From Mycolicibacterium bacteremicum (lineage in GTDB: Bacteria > Actinomycetota > Actinomycetes > Mycobacteriales > Mycobacteriaceae): 64,000 nucleotides of DNA. Both the position numbers and the translations under genes were made by a program. Of the stretch, positions 1-8,208 are shown one piece after another (position 1 is the first letter of the stretch; every line of letters starts with the position of its first letter). The notes beneath the pieces were generated by a model that did no database searches, was not told where the DNA came from, and worked only from the letters and a program-made list of their open reading frames with translations. Location of the stretch: the NCBI RefSeq assembly GCF_002086115.1, contig NZ_MVHJ01000002.1:62001-126000 (forward strand), written 5' to 3'.

Positions 1-881
1 TGCAGCGCACGGGAGTCGGCCACCAGCAGACGCAGCGGCTCGTCGACAGCGGCACCGTTGAACTTGATGCGCCGCACCAGGTCGATCTCCAGCAAAAAGC
101 GCCAGATCCGGGCGTAGGCACGGGGATTGGTGGCACGCACCTCCTCGATGTGCAGTTCGCCGTTGGGACCGGTGGCGTTCCACTCCGATTTCGGCCGGTA
201 GATCGCGATGGCGCTCGGCGTGCCGTCCGGTTCGCGGTGCAGGGCGAACCGGATGCTGCCGCTGTCCTTGCGCCGTTCGTCGTTGTCGAAGATCTGGTAG
301 TCCCACCAGGTGCGCGGACGGTCCATCCGGCCGGGCAGACCGGTCACCGCCCGCTCGTGGATGGCCGGCCCCTCGGCCAGCACCGTCGCGGCGTCGGTCT
401 CGGTGACGGTGCCCGCGCCGAGGTCGACGTCGGAACGGAAATCGAGATCGCGCACCTGACCGAAGAGCACCGCGTTCTGGCTGGCCATGCCGTAGCCGAA
501 CCGACCGTAGATCGCGGTCTCCGAGGCGAACAGCATGGCCAGCGCCTCGGTGCCGCGGTCGCGGATGGTGTCGAGTTGATGACGCATCATCTGCGTCAGC
601 AGTCCGCGGCGGCGATATCCGGGCGAGACGGTCACGGCCGTGACGGCGGGGACATCGGCCGCGACGCCGCCGGGCAGCATCACCTGCTTGCGGTAATCAC
701 CGGCCGTGGACACCCAGCGGGTTCCGTCATGAAAGCCGAACATCCGGTCAAGATCGGTGAACCGGCGGGACAACCGGATGTTGTCGGTCTGCGGATCCTC
801 CAGGAACACCGAGTAGAGCGCCGAGTTGAAGGCCTCGAAGTCGGAATCGTCGCGTACGGCACGCAGGGTCAGCTCAGCCAC
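1..881 (-). CDS. Eis-like GNAT N-acetyltransferase (3' end outside window)
   Basis: The reading frame on the minus strand runs off base 1, so the C-terminal part is missing; 293 codons are visible. The N-terminus begins MAELTLRAVRDDSDF and contains an acetyl-CoA loop region (about residues 80-95, VSPGYRRRGLLTQMMR) typical of GNAT folds. Farther on it follows the tandem-GNAT layout of Eis (enhanced intracellular survival) proteins, with a GRFGYG segment and a second GNAT-like half (AIYRPKSEW). Family knowledge: Eis enzymes acetylate amines, including aminoglycosides and protein lysines. GTG at 879-881 is chosen because the conserved domain starts right after it; no strong ribosome site is visible and upstream in-frame codons could extend it. 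The identity as a member of the Eis superfamily is fairly firm; the substrate is unknown. Confidence 0.8.
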   Translation of the reverse strand, partial: MAELTLRAVRDDSDFEAFNSALYSVFLEDPQTDNIRLSRRFTDLDRMFGFHDGTRWVSTAGDYRKQVMLPGGVAADVPAVTAVTVSPGYRRRGLLTQMMRHQLDTIRDRGTEALAMLFASETAIYGRFGYGMASQNAVLFGQVRDLDFRSDVDLGAGTVTETDAATVLAEGPAIHERAVTGLPGRMDRPRTWWDYQIFDNDERRKDSGSIRFALHREPDGTPSAIAIYRPKSEWNATGPNGELHIEEVRATNPRAYARIWRFLLEIDLVRRIKFNGAAVDEPLRLLVADSRAL

Positions 882-947
882 ATACCCATGTCTACCGTGC
901 CGGCCCGGTGTGGCGCGCCTGATTTTCCCGCCAACGCCGGCACCTGC

Positions 948-1565
948 CTATATCGGGACGACGACCTCGTTGCGACGCAGGAAGGGCAGGGTCCAGGGCG
1001 GATCGTAGAACCACGCCACCGCCTCGCCGGCCGGTTCGATTCCGTGCGCGTCGAGTGTTTCCAGGAGATCGCCGGTGCGCCGCGCGACGGCGGCCGGCCC
1101 GCGGTCCCCGGTGAAGCGGAGCACGGCCACCGTCTCGGCCGGGACGCTCACCAGGCGGACATCGTCGTCGTCCGGTTCGGGCAGGGTCTGCAGCGTCCAC
1201 TGCGACGGCATGAAGAAGCGGATGGTCCAGCCGTCTTCACCGCTGCCGGACTGCGACACCGGGGCGGTCATCGCAATCTTCTGCGCGCCGGACTGCTGGC
1301 TCACCGGTGCGGTCATCGCAATCTCGGTCCGGCTCCGGTTCCCGCCGAAGATGTAACCGGCCAGGGTGCGGAAGCCGGCGTTGAGGGCGTCGTCGCGTTC
1401 TCCGACGACGGTGGTCTCCGCGGCGATGCGCCGGCCGTACCGCCGGATCTCCACGCCGCCGGTCAGCGCGCGGCTGATGTGGCGCGGTTCTTCGACAGTG
1501 CGGATGCCGGCGACGGACAATACCGATTCGCCGATCTGACCGGCGAGTTTCGCAAGACGAGTCAT
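948..1565 (-). CDS. SOUL-family heme-binding-like protein
   Basis: A 205-residue protein starting MTRLAKLAGQIGESV. It carries the SOUL/HBP fold signature: the early VEIRRYGRRIAAETTV strand, the IAMTAPVSQ motif, then a WTIRFFMPSQW segment and a C-terminal WFYDPPWTLPF segment. Family members bind heme or tetrapyrroles, but no histidine ligand can be assigned from this sequence. The motif IAMTAPVSQ occurs twice, about residues 83-103, separated by a short linker, which looks like a local duplication. Start choice: GTG at 1571 and ATG at 1565 are in frame. A strong GGAGGG site at 1575-1580 lies about 10 bases from the ATG and 4 from the GTG, so ATG is preferred. It stands alone between the Eis-like gene and a small membrane protein gene, all on the minus strand. 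Confidence 0.85.
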   Translation of the reverse strand: MTRLAKLAGQIGESVLSVAGIRTVEEPRHISRALTGGVEIRRYGRRIAAETTVVGERDDALNAGFRTLAGYIFGGNRSRTEIAMTAPVSQQSGAQKIAMTAPVSQSGSGEDGWTIRFFMPSQWTLQTLPEPDDDDVRLVSVPAETVAVLRFTGDRGPAAVARRTGDLLETLDAHGIEPAGEAVAWFYDPPWTLPFLRRNEVVVPI

Positions 1566-1628
1566 GGCCACGCTCCCTCCGATGAAGGTATTCGGGGCCG
1601 ATCGCGCGCCGGATGGGTGGCGCCGGGG

Positions 1629-1856
1629 TCAGCTTTCGCCGAGATCGTCGGCCTCGGCGCGGAAGAAGAACATGCTGACCACGAAGCTGGTCAGGGAGAG
1701 CAGGCCGACACCGAATGTCAGCCCGATGCGTTCCAGGCCGAACGCGCCGATGGTGAGCGCGAATCCGATGATCCCGATCATCGACAGGAACAGTGCTCCG
1801 GTGCTGAGGAACTCGGAGGAGGCGGTGCGGGAGGCGACTGCGGTGCGGTCGTCCAT
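1629..1856 (-). CDS. Small two-helix membrane protein
   Basis: A 75-residue protein with two hydrophobic helices, about residues 18-38 and 45-66, a short charged N-terminus (MDDRTAVASRT) and an acidic C-terminus (RAEADDLGES). ATG at 1854-1856 is the only good start. No enzyme motif is visible and the function is not known. It has the size and composition of small conserved actinobacterial membrane proteins. It lies upstream of the SOUL gene on the same strand with 63 bases between, so the two could be co-transcribed; a repeat element lies just upstream. Confidence 0.65.
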   Translation of the reverse strand: MDDRTAVASRTASSEFLSTGALFLSMIGIIGFALTIGAFGLERIGLTFGVGLLSLTSFVVSMFFFRAEADDLGES

Positions 1857-1928
1857 CGTCGGGGTCCTATCTCGGGATACCTGCGTTGTCGACGCTTCTG
1901 TACCCCGGATGTCGCGCCTCTAACCCCT

Positions 1929-1993
1929 CCCGGCGAGCGTGCGTGTCTGCGGGTCGACACGCCGCGGTGCCACCGAGAAGACGCACGCTCGTG
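1929..1993. repeat. Dispersed palindromic element, copy 1
   Basis: An inverted repeat with perfect 11-bp arms CGAGCGTGCGT (1934-1944) and ACGCACGCTCG (1981-1991), with further partial symmetry inside (GTGTC / GACAC). The 24 bases 1929-1952 are identical to 15533-15556, where a second copy lies after mgtA. It sits between the 3' end of fadD8 and the start of the small membrane protein gene. It could be a structured terminator or a short interspersed palindrome; the sequence alone does not decide. Confidence 0.65.
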
Positions 1994-2038
1994 ACGGCCC
2001 GGTCAGCCGGAAGCGCAGCAGCAGCTGCAGCGAGCGCC

Positions 2039-3649
2039 TCAGCCGACCGACCGGCCCGCGCCCTCCCAGAACTGTGCGCGCACCGCCTTCTTGTCCGGCT
2101 TGCCCAGCGCGGTTACCGGCACCGAGTCGACCACGACCACCTGCTTGGGCACGTGCACCGAACCCTTGCGGTCCTTCACCGAGGCCTGGATCTCGGCGAT
2201 CATCGCGTCCACCGCGGACTCGTCGGATGCGGCGTCGGGCCGCAGCACCACGACCGCGGTCACCGCCTCGCCCCACTTCTCGTCCGGCGTACCGATCACG
2301 CACACCTGGGCCACCGCGGGATGTTCGGCCACCACGTCTTCGACCTCGCGCGGGAACACGTTGAAACCACCGGTGACGATCATGTCCTTGGTGCGGTCGA
2401 CGATGAAGTAGAAACCGTCCTCGTCCTCGCGGGCCAGGTCGCCGGTGTGCATCCAGCCGTCCTTGAAGGTGTCCGCGGTGGCGTCCGGCAGGTTCCAATA
2501 GCCACCGGACAGCAGCGGCCCGGCCACGCAGATCTCCCCGACCTCGCCCTGGGCCACCGGCCGGCCGTCGTCACCGAGCAGCGCCACCTTCGCGAACAGC
2601 GTGGGCCGGCCGCACGAGGTGAGGCGCTTCTCGTCGTGATCCTTCTTGGACAGATAGGTGATCACCATCGGCGCCTCGGACTGCCCGTAGTACTGGGCGA
2701 AGATCGGGCCGAACCGGCGGATCGCCTCGGCGAGGCGCACCGGGTTCATCGCCGAGGCACCGTAGTACACCGTCTCCAGCGAGGACAGGTCACGGGTGTG
2801 GCTGTCCGGGTGGTCCATCAGCGCGTAGATCATCGACGGCACCAGCATGGTCGCGGTGATCTTCTGCTCCTCGATGACGCGCAGCACCTCAGCCGGGTCG
2901 AACTTGGTCAGCACGATCAACTCGCCGCCCTTGACGATGACGGGGGTGAAGAACGCCGCGCCGGCATGCGACAGCGGGGTGCACATCAGGAAGCGCGGGT
3001 TCTCCGGCCACTCCCACTCGGCCAACTGCACCGTCGTCATGGTGGTGATCGACTGGGTGGTGCCGATGACGCCCTTGGGCTTGCCGGTGGTGCCGCCGGT
3101 GTAGGTGAGACCGCCGATGTGGTCGGCGGGCAGGTCCGCGGCGACCAGGGGCTTCGGGTCGTACTTGGCGGCCTCGGCGCTCAGGTCGACCGCCTTCACG
3201 CCGGCCTCGGTCAGCTCGGCGGGCACGGGACCGATGGTGAGGACCTGTTCCAGCGAGGGGACCTTCTGCACGAGGCCCAGCGCCCGCTCGACGAACATCG
3301 GGTTGGGATCAATGATCAGCGAGGTCACCCCGGCATCGGACAGCACATAGGCGTGATCGTCCAGCGAACCGAGAGGGTGTAGTGCGGTGCGGCGGTAGCC
3401 CTGGGTCTGCCCGGCGCCGATGATCATCAGCACCTCGGGGCGGTTAAGGGAGAGCAGGCCGACGGCCGCGCCGGTGCCGGCGCCGAGCGCCTCGAAGGCC
3501 TGAATGTACTGGCTGATCCGGTCGGCGAGCTCGCCGCCGGTCAGCGTGGTGTCCCCGAGGAACAGCACGGGACGGTCCTTGTGACGCTTCAGGGCGCCGA
3601 CCGTGAGATGTCCGGAGTGCAGGAAATGGCGGAGCTGCGCGTCACTCAT
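2039..3649 (-). CDS. fadD8: Acyl-CoA synthetase / AMP-forming ligase FadD8
   Basis: A 536-residue member of the ANL superfamily. Visible motifs in order: the P-loop TYTGGTTGKPKGV (about 182-194), YYGQSEAP (320-327), GWMHTGDLA (398-406), the hinge region DRTKDMIVTGGFN (418-430), and the C-terminal catalytic lysine in GKPDKK (K517). All catalytic elements are present. It matches FadD8 (Rv0551c) in content and in position beside the Rv0552-type amidohydrolase and menC. The reaction is ATP-dependent acyl adenylation followed by CoA transfer; the natural acyl substrate is not established from sequence. A leaderless-type -10 hexamer lies 6 bases before the ATG and is overlapped by a KstR-type operator, which suggests control by the sterol-catabolism repressor. 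Confidence 0.9.
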   Translation of the reverse strand: MSDAQLRHFLHSGHLTVGALKRHKDRPVLFLGDTTLTGGELADRISQYIQAFEALGAGTGAAVGLLSLNRPEVLMIIGAGQTQGYRRTALHPLGSLDDHAYVLSDAGVTSLIIDPNPMFVERALGLVQKVPSLEQVLTIGPVPAELTEAGVKAVDLSAEAAKYDPKPLVAADLPADHIGGLTYTGGTTGKPKGVIGTTQSITTMTTVQLAEWEWPENPRFLMCTPLSHAGAAFFTPVIVKGGELIVLTKFDPAEVLRVIEEQKITATMLVPSMIYALMDHPDSHTRDLSSLETVYYGASAMNPVRLAEAIRRFGPIFAQYYGQSEAPMVITYLSKKDHDEKRLTSCGRPTLFAKVALLGDDGRPVAQGEVGEICVAGPLLSGGYWNLPDATADTFKDGWMHTGDLAREDEDGFYFIVDRTKDMIVTGGFNVFPREVEDVVAEHPAVAQVCVIGTPDEKWGEAVTAVVVLRPDAASDESAVDAMIAEIQASVKDRKGSVHVPKQVVVVDSVPVTALGKPDKKAVRAQFWEGAGRSVG

Positions 3650-3655
3650 GACATC

Positions 3656-3661
3656 AGATTA
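3656..3661 (-). promoter_or_regulatory. -10 element of fadD8
   Basis: Read on the minus strand this is TAATCT, matching the mycobacterial TANNNT -10 hexamer, with 6 bases to the fadD8 ATG. That spacing would give a leaderless or nearly leaderless mRNA. Inference only; no transcription start data. Confidence 0.5.
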
Positions 3662-3673
3662 GAACGTGTTACA
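3660..3673. promoter_or_regulatory. KstR-type operator
   Basis: The sequence TAGAACGTGTTACA fits the published KstR consensus TNNAACNNGTTNNA at every fixed position. It overlaps the predicted fadD8 -10 element by two bases and lies between fadD8 and the divergent DUF3253 gene. KstR is the TetR-family repressor of cholesterol catabolism genes in mycobacteria and rhodococci, so binding here would repress fadD8 in the absence of sterol-derived ligand. The motif match is seen; the binding is inferred. Confidence 0.65.
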
Positions 3674-3692
3674 GATTTAGTTTCAAGGATGG

Positions 3693-3959
3693 GTGTTCAC
3701 TGGAGGGGTGAGCGAGAACGCCGAGTTGCGCCGGGCCATCCTGTCGCTTACCCGGGAGCGTGGCTCGGACAAGACGATCTGCCCCTCGGATGCGGCCCGC
3801 TCCGTCGGCGGTCAGGACTGGCGCGATCTGATGGACCAGGCCCGCGATATCGCCCGCGACCTGGCTCGCCGCGGCGAGGTGGAGATCAGCCAGCGCGGCG
3901 AGGTGCTCGATCCCGACGGCACCTGGCGCGGTCCGATCAGGATCCGCACCACGTCGTGA
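3693..3959 (+). CDS. DUF3253 small protein
   Basis: An 88-residue protein (83 if the second GTG at 3708 is used). It carries the DUF3253 pattern LRRAILSLTRERGSDKTICPSDAARSVGG followed by ARDIARDLARRGEVEISQRGEV and a C-terminal GPIRIR. The fold expected for this family is winged-helix-like and the molecular role is unknown. GTG at 3693 is given because of a weak AAGGA upstream; GTG 3708 is preceded too closely by GGAGG to decide. It is transcribed divergently from fadD8, with the KstR-type site in the shared spacer. Confidence 0.75.
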   Translation: MFTGGVSENAELRRAILSLTRERGSDKTICPSDAARSVGGQDWRDLMDQARDIARDLARRGEVEISQRGEVLDPDGTWRGPIRIRTTS

Positions 3960-4012
3960 TCAGTGGGGCGCCGGTCTGGCCGTTTCTCATCGGTGGAAGC
4001 CGGCTGAGCCTC

Positions 4013-4018
4013 TAGCCT
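4013..4018 (+). promoter_or_regulatory. -10 element of the amidohydrolase gene
   Basis: TAGCCT fits TANNNT and lies 7 bases before the ATG at 4026, the geometry of mycobacterial leaderless promoters. Confidence 0.45.
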
Positions 4019-4025
4019 TACCCTC

Positions 4026-5648
4026 ATGCCAGGCCCCGCGCAGCCAGCCGACCTCGTCATCACCGGAACGATCCTCACCGTCGACGATTCCCGCCCGACC
4101 GCGCAGAATCTCGCGGTCGCTCATGGTCGCATCGCAGCGATCGACCTGTCCGAGGACGAACTGAAGTCCTGGATCGGGCCGGACACCACGGTGCTGTCCG
4201 TCGGGGACGGTTGTGTGCTGCCCGGTTTCGTTGAGGCGCACGGTCATCCGTTGATGGAGGCGGTCGCACTGTCGGACCGCATGGTCGACATCCGCCCGGT
4301 CACCCTGCCCACCGCGGAGGAGGTGGTGGCCGCCGTGCATGCCGAGGTGGCCCGCCGCGGTGCCGACGGCGCCTACCTCAACGGGTGGGATGCCCTGCTG
4401 CAGAAGGGGTTACCCGAGCCGACCCTACAGTGGCTGGACGGCGTGGCCGACACCCCGCTGGTGATCATGCACAACTCCGGGCACAAGGCGTTCTTCAACT
4501 CCGCCGCCGCCCGGGCGGTCGGGGTGACCCGCGACACCCCGGATCCCAAGGGGGCCCGCTACGGCCGGGACGCAAACGGCGATCTCGACGGCACGGCCGA
4601 GGAGTCGGCCGCGGTGTTCCCGTTCATCGGGGGAGCACTCTCGGTGGGCGACTACCCCGCGCTGTTGCTGGCCGAATGCCATCGGCTCAACCAGGCGGGT
4701 CTGACCACGTGCTCGGAGATGGCATTCGACCCGATGTTCCGGCCGTTGCTCGACGCCCTGCACGACCAGCTGACGGTCCGGCTGCGCACCTACGAGATGT
4801 CCACCGCCGAATTGCGCACCGAGGCCCGGCCATTCGACGGCGATGATGTGGTGCGCCAGGTCGGCATCAAGATCTGGGTGGACGGTTCGCCGTGGATCGG
4901 CAACATCGACCTGAGCTTCCCCTATCTGGACACCGAGGCCACCCGCACCATCGGCGTGGTGCCCGGTTCCTGCGGACATGCGAACTACACCCGCGAGCAG
5001 CTGGCCGAGATCGTGCACACCTTCTATCCGCAGGGCTGGCAGATGGCCTGCCATGTGCAGGGCGACCGCGGCGTGGACACCATCCTCGACGTCTACGAGG
5101 AGGCGTTGCGCGCCCATCCGCGCGACGATCACCGGTTGCGCCTGGAACACGTCGGTGCGATCACCGACGAGCAGCTGGCCCGCGCGCACGCGCTCGGGGT
5201 CACCTGCAGCCTGTTCGTCGATCAGCTGCACTACTGGGGTGACGTCATCGTCGACGGTCTCTTCGGTCCGCAGCGCGGGGAGCGGTGGATGCCGTGCGGC
5301 TCGGCCGCGGCCACCGGCATGCGCATCTCGCTGCACAACGATCCGCCGGTCACCCCGGAGGAGCCGCTGCGCAACATCAGCGTCGCCGCGACCCGCAAGG
5401 CGCCGAGCGGGCGGGTGCTCGCCCCACAGGAGCGTTTGACGGTGGAGCAGGCCATCCGCGCGCAGACCCTGGACGCGGCCTATCAGCTTTTCGCCGACGA
5501 CCGGATCGGTTCGATCGAGGTCGGCAAGTACGCCGATCTCGTTGTGCTGTCGGCAGATCCGCGTGCGGTAGACCCGGAGGAGGTGGCCGGTCTGGACGTC
5601 AGGGCGACCTATCTGGCGGGCCGTCAGGTTCATCCGAAACCCGCATGA
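4026..5648 (+). CDS. Amidohydrolase family 3 protein (YtcJ/Rv0552-like)
   Basis: A 540-residue metal-dependent hydrolase. The N-terminal beta-sandwich part (DLVITGTILTVDD) is followed by the metal-binding HGH motif at residues 72-74 in PGFVEAHGHP. The central barrel includes GDRGVD and the late LHNDPPVTPEEP segment, and the C-terminus ends in the usual GSIEVGKYADLVVLSADP. This layout is that of the amidohydrolase_3 group (YtcJ, exoenzyme-type cytosolic hydrolases). Substrate unknown. In M. tuberculosis the homologue Rv0552 lies between fadD8 and menC, as here. It likely starts an operon: FadD follows after 30 bases and menC overlaps or abuts that. Confidence 0.85.
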   Translation: MPGPAQPADLVITGTILTVDDSRPTAQNLAVAHGRIAAIDLSEDELKSWIGPDTTVLSVGDGCVLPGFVEAHGHPLMEAVALSDRMVDIRPVTLPTAEEVVAAVHAEVARRGADGAYLNGWDALLQKGLPEPTLQWLDGVADTPLVIMHNSGHKAFFNSAAARAVGVTRDTPDPKGARYGRDANGDLDGTAEESAAVFPFIGGALSVGDYPALLLAECHRLNQAGLTTCSEMAFDPMFRPLLDALHDQLTVRLRTYEMSTAELRTEARPFDGDDVVRQVGIKIWVDGSPWIGNIDLSFPYLDTEATRTIGVVPGSCGHANYTREQLAEIVHTFYPQGWQMACHVQGDRGVDTILDVYEEALRAHPRDDHRLRLEHVGAITDEQLARAHALGVTCSLFVDQLHYWGDVIVDGLFGPQRGERWMPCGSAAATGMRISLHNDPPVTPEEPLRNISVAATRKAPSGRVLAPQERLTVEQAIRAQTLDAAYQLFADDRIGSIEVGKYADLVVLSADPRAVDPEEVAGLDVRATYLAGRQVHPKPA

Positions 5649-5678
5649 CCCGACAGGTGTCATGGCAGGCTGTCGGGC

Positions 5679-7253
5679 ATGTGTGAGTCAGATCCGGTGC
5701 TGCCCGAGCCGCAGTTCCTCGACGAGCGCGTCGCGCACTGGGCGCAGGTCAAGCCCGACGACGAGGCGATCACCTACCTGAGCCGCACCTGGACCTGGAG
5801 TCAGGTGTACGACCGCATCCAGCGGGTCGCCGGTGCACTGGCCGGCCGGGGAGTCGGCCGCGGTGACGTGGTGGCCTTCCTGGACAAGAATCACCCCGCC
5901 TGCGTGGAGGTGACGCTGGCGGCGGCGTCGCTGGGTGCGGCGACCACCATCATCAACTTCCGGTTGGCAGCCGACGAGATCGACTACGTGCTCAACGATT
6001 CCGGCGCCAAGGTGGCCTTCGTCGGCGCCGAGTTCCTCCCGACGGTGCAGTCCATCCGGGATCGGATTCCCGGGGTCGCCGACATCATCGAGGTCGGTCC
6101 CGAGGGCGACGACGAGTACGAGGCCGTGCTGGCCGCCGCCGAGCCCGTCGGCCGGTCGGCGCAGGCGCACACCGACGACACCGTGGTGGTGATGTACTCC
6201 TCGGGCACCACCGGCCGCCCCAAAGGGGTGACGATCAGTCACGCGAACCTGATCGCGCACACCGTCAATGCCTTCGACCGGTGGCCGTTCCAGCCGGGGG
6301 ACAAGAACCTGGTTTCCATGCCGCTGTTCCACGTGGGCGGCACCTCCTACATGCAGTTCGGGTTCTTCTACGGCGCGCCGAGTTATATGACGCGAGACAT
6401 CGAGGGTGGTGCGCTCGCCGCCGGCATCCTGGCCGGTGCGAACCGCACGTTCCTGGTGCCCGCGGTGCTGGCCACCGTGCTGCAGACCGGTCCGGAGGCG
6501 GTGCAGCTGTTCGGGGCGCTCAAGATTTTCTCGTACGGTGCGTCACCGATGCCGTTACCGCTGTTGCGGGATGCGCTCAAGGCCTGGCCGGACACCGATT
6601 TCATCCAGGTGTACGGATTGACCGAGGTGTGCGGGGTGGCGACCCGGTTGGAGCCCGAGGATCACCGTGGTGACAATCAGGAGCGGCTGGTCAGTGCCGG
6701 CCGGCCGATCAACGGTGTCGAGGTCCGCATCGTCGATACCGACACGCTGCAGGACGTCCCGACCAGCAGGCAGGGCGAGATCTGGTTCCGGACACGGCAG
6801 TTGATGAAGGGCTACCACAACAAGCCGGAGGCCACCGCCGAGGCGATCACACCCGACGGCTGGTTCCGCACCGGAGACATCGGCCGCCTCGACGCCGACG
6901 GTTACCTGTTCGTCGAGGATCGGCTCAAGGACATGATCATCACCGGTGGCGAGAACGTGTACTCGATCGAGGTGGAGCGCATCCTGGCCGAGCACCCGGC
7001 CGTGGTCGAGGTCGCGGTGTTCGGGGTGCCCGACGAGAAGTGGGGCGAGGCGGTCAAAGCCGTTGTGGCCGTGCAGGGCGACGAGGTCGCCGAGCACGAT
7101 CTGATCGCATGGGCCCGGACACATCTCGCGGCGTACAAGTGTCCCAAGACCGTCGACATCGTCGACGCCCTGCCGCGGAACCCGACCGGCAAGATCCTGA
7201 AGAAGGATCTGCGGCAACCACATTGGGAGGGTCGAGATCGAGCCACGGTCTGA
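5679..7253 (+). CDS. FadD-type acyl-CoA synthetase
   Basis: A 524-residue ANL ligase with P-loop MYSSGTTGRPKGV (172-184), YGLTE (312-316), GWFRTGD (394-400), DRLKDMIITGGENVYS (414-429) and catalytic lysine K505 in NPTGKILKK. It is complete. By family it adenylates a carboxylic acid and passes it to CoA. Its place between the amidohydrolase and menC could suggest a role in o-succinylbenzoate activation (MenE reaction), but its motifs are those of general FadD enzymes and MenE is normally encoded elsewhere in mycobacteria, so this is only a possibility. An extra gene here relative to the M. tuberculosis order Rv0552-menC. Weak ribosome site; ATG 5679 is the first start after the amidohydrolase stop. 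Confidence 0.85.
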   Translation: MCESDPVLPEPQFLDERVAHWAQVKPDDEAITYLSRTWTWSQVYDRIQRVAGALAGRGVGRGDVVAFLDKNHPACVEVTLAAASLGAATTIINFRLAADEIDYVLNDSGAKVAFVGAEFLPTVQSIRDRIPGVADIIEVGPEGDDEYEAVLAAAEPVGRSAQAHTDDTVVVMYSSGTTGRPKGVTISHANLIAHTVNAFDRWPFQPGDKNLVSMPLFHVGGTSYMQFGFFYGAPSYMTRDIEGGALAAGILAGANRTFLVPAVLATVLQTGPEAVQLFGALKIFSYGASPMPLPLLRDALKAWPDTDFIQVYGLTEVCGVATRLEPEDHRGDNQERLVSAGRPINGVEVRIVDTDTLQDVPTSRQGEIWFRTRQLMKGYHNKPEATAEAITPDGWFRTGDIGRLDADGYLFVEDRLKDMIITGGENVYSIEVERILAEHPAVVEVAVFGVPDEKWGEAVKAVVAVQGDEVAEHDLIAWARTHLAAYKCPKTVDIVDALPRNPTGKILKKDLRQPHWEGRDRATV

Positions 7254-7284
7254 CATACCGCCCGTCGAGGACCTGCTGGACCGG

Positions 7285-8205
7285 TTGCACGTCGTCGCGC
7301 TGCCGATGCGGGTGCGCTTCCGCGGCGTCACGGTGCGCGAGCTGGCGTTGTTCGACGGCCCGGCCGGCTGGGGAGAATTCGGGGCGTTCACCGAATACGG
7401 TCCCGCCGAGGCATCCCAGTGGCTGCTGTCGGCGATCGAGGCGGCCTTCAGTGCGCCTCCGGTGGCCGCACGCGACCAGATCCCGGTCAACGCCACCGTG
7501 CCTGCCGTCGAACCCCACCGGGTGCCGGAGGTGCTGGCCCGGTTCCCCGGTGCCCGGACCGCGAAGGTGAAGGTCGCCGAACCCGGTCAGACCCTCGCCG
7601 ACGACGTCGCGCGGGTCGAGGCGGTGCGTGCGGTGGTGCCCCGGGTGCGTGTCGACGCCAACGGTGGGTGGAGCGTCGACGAGGCGGTCGTGGCCGCCGG
7701 CGCGCTGGGCGAGCTGGAGTATCTCGAACAGCCCTGCGCCACGGTCGAGGAGCTGGCGCTGCTGCGTCGGCGGATCTCGACGCCGATCGCGGCCGACGAA
7801 TCGATTCGCAAAGCCGCCGATCCGTTCCGGGTCGTCGCGCTGGGTGCGGCGGATGTCGCGGTGGTCAAGGTGGCGCCGCTGGGCGGGGTGGGGCCGCTGT
7901 TGGTGATCGCGGCGCGCATCGGCATCCCGGTGGTGGTCTCCAGTGCGTTGGACAGTGCGGTCGGCATGTCGCGTGGGCTGCTGGCCGCCGGGTGCCTGCC
8001 CGAGCTGCCGTATGCCTGCGGGCTCGGGACCGGTGGATTGTTCGTCGAGGACGTGGTGGAGGCGGTGGCCCCGGTCGATGGCTTCCTGCCGGTCGGCCCG
8101 GTGGTTCCGGACCCCGCGCGGCTGACCGCGCTGGCGGCGCCGGCGGATCGGCGGCAGTGGTGGATCGACCGGGTGCGCGCCTGCCATGCGGTCTTATCCG
8201 AGTAG
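7285..8205 (+). CDS. menC: o-Succinylbenzoate synthase MenC
   Basis: Enolase-superfamily enzyme that dehydrates SHCHC to o-succinylbenzoate in menaquinone synthesis. Catalytic set visible (numbering from TTG 7285): KVK (94-96), D124 in VDANGGW, E149 in LEQP, D171 in ADES and K195 in VVKVAPLGG. The sequence follows Rv0553 closely, and the homology begins before base 7285 (DIPPVEDLLDRLHVV). The start is unusual: no ATG or GTG exists in frame between the FadD gene and 7285. TTG 7285 is the first canonical start and opens the first beta strand. An ATC at 7237 has an ideally spaced GGAGG (7226-7230) and ATA 7255 aligns with the usual MenC N-terminus. The true start is therefore uncertain by up to 20 codons. 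Confidence 0.9.
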   Translation: MHVVALPMRVRFRGVTVRELALFDGPAGWGEFGAFTEYGPAEASQWLLSAIEAAFSAPPVAARDQIPVNATVPAVEPHRVPEVLARFPGARTAKVKVAEPGQTLADDVARVEAVRAVVPRVRVDANGGWSVDEAVVAAGALGELEYLEQPCATVEELALLRRRISTPIAADESIRKAADPFRVVALGAADVAVVKVAPLGGVGPLLVIAARIGIPVVVSSALDSAVGMSRGLLAAGCLPELPYACGLGTGGLFVEDVVEAVAPVDGFLPVGPVVPDPARLTALAAPADRRQWWIDRVRACHAVLSE

Positions 8206-8208
8206 TCG

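Noticed and set aside
150-1994. A long plus-strand open frame of about 614 codons over the Eis-like and SOUL genes
   Set aside because: It is antisense to two genes with clear family motifs, has low-complexity His/Arg/Gly composition and no domain; a high-GC shadow frame.
1886-3382. Plus-strand open frame of about 498 codons opposite fadD8
   Set aside because: Rich in H, R, G and Q with no motif and fully antisense to fadD8; a shadow of its codon bias.
4425-5663. Minus-strand open frame of about 412 codons opposite the amidohydrolase gene
   Set aside because: Antisense to a gene with HGH and other family motifs; no plausible protein features.
5679-7253. Calling this FadD the MenE (o-succinylbenzoate-CoA ligase) because it precedes menC
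   Set aside because: Motifs are generic ANL and length is typical FadD; menE is usually found elsewhere in mycobacteria, so context alone is too weak.
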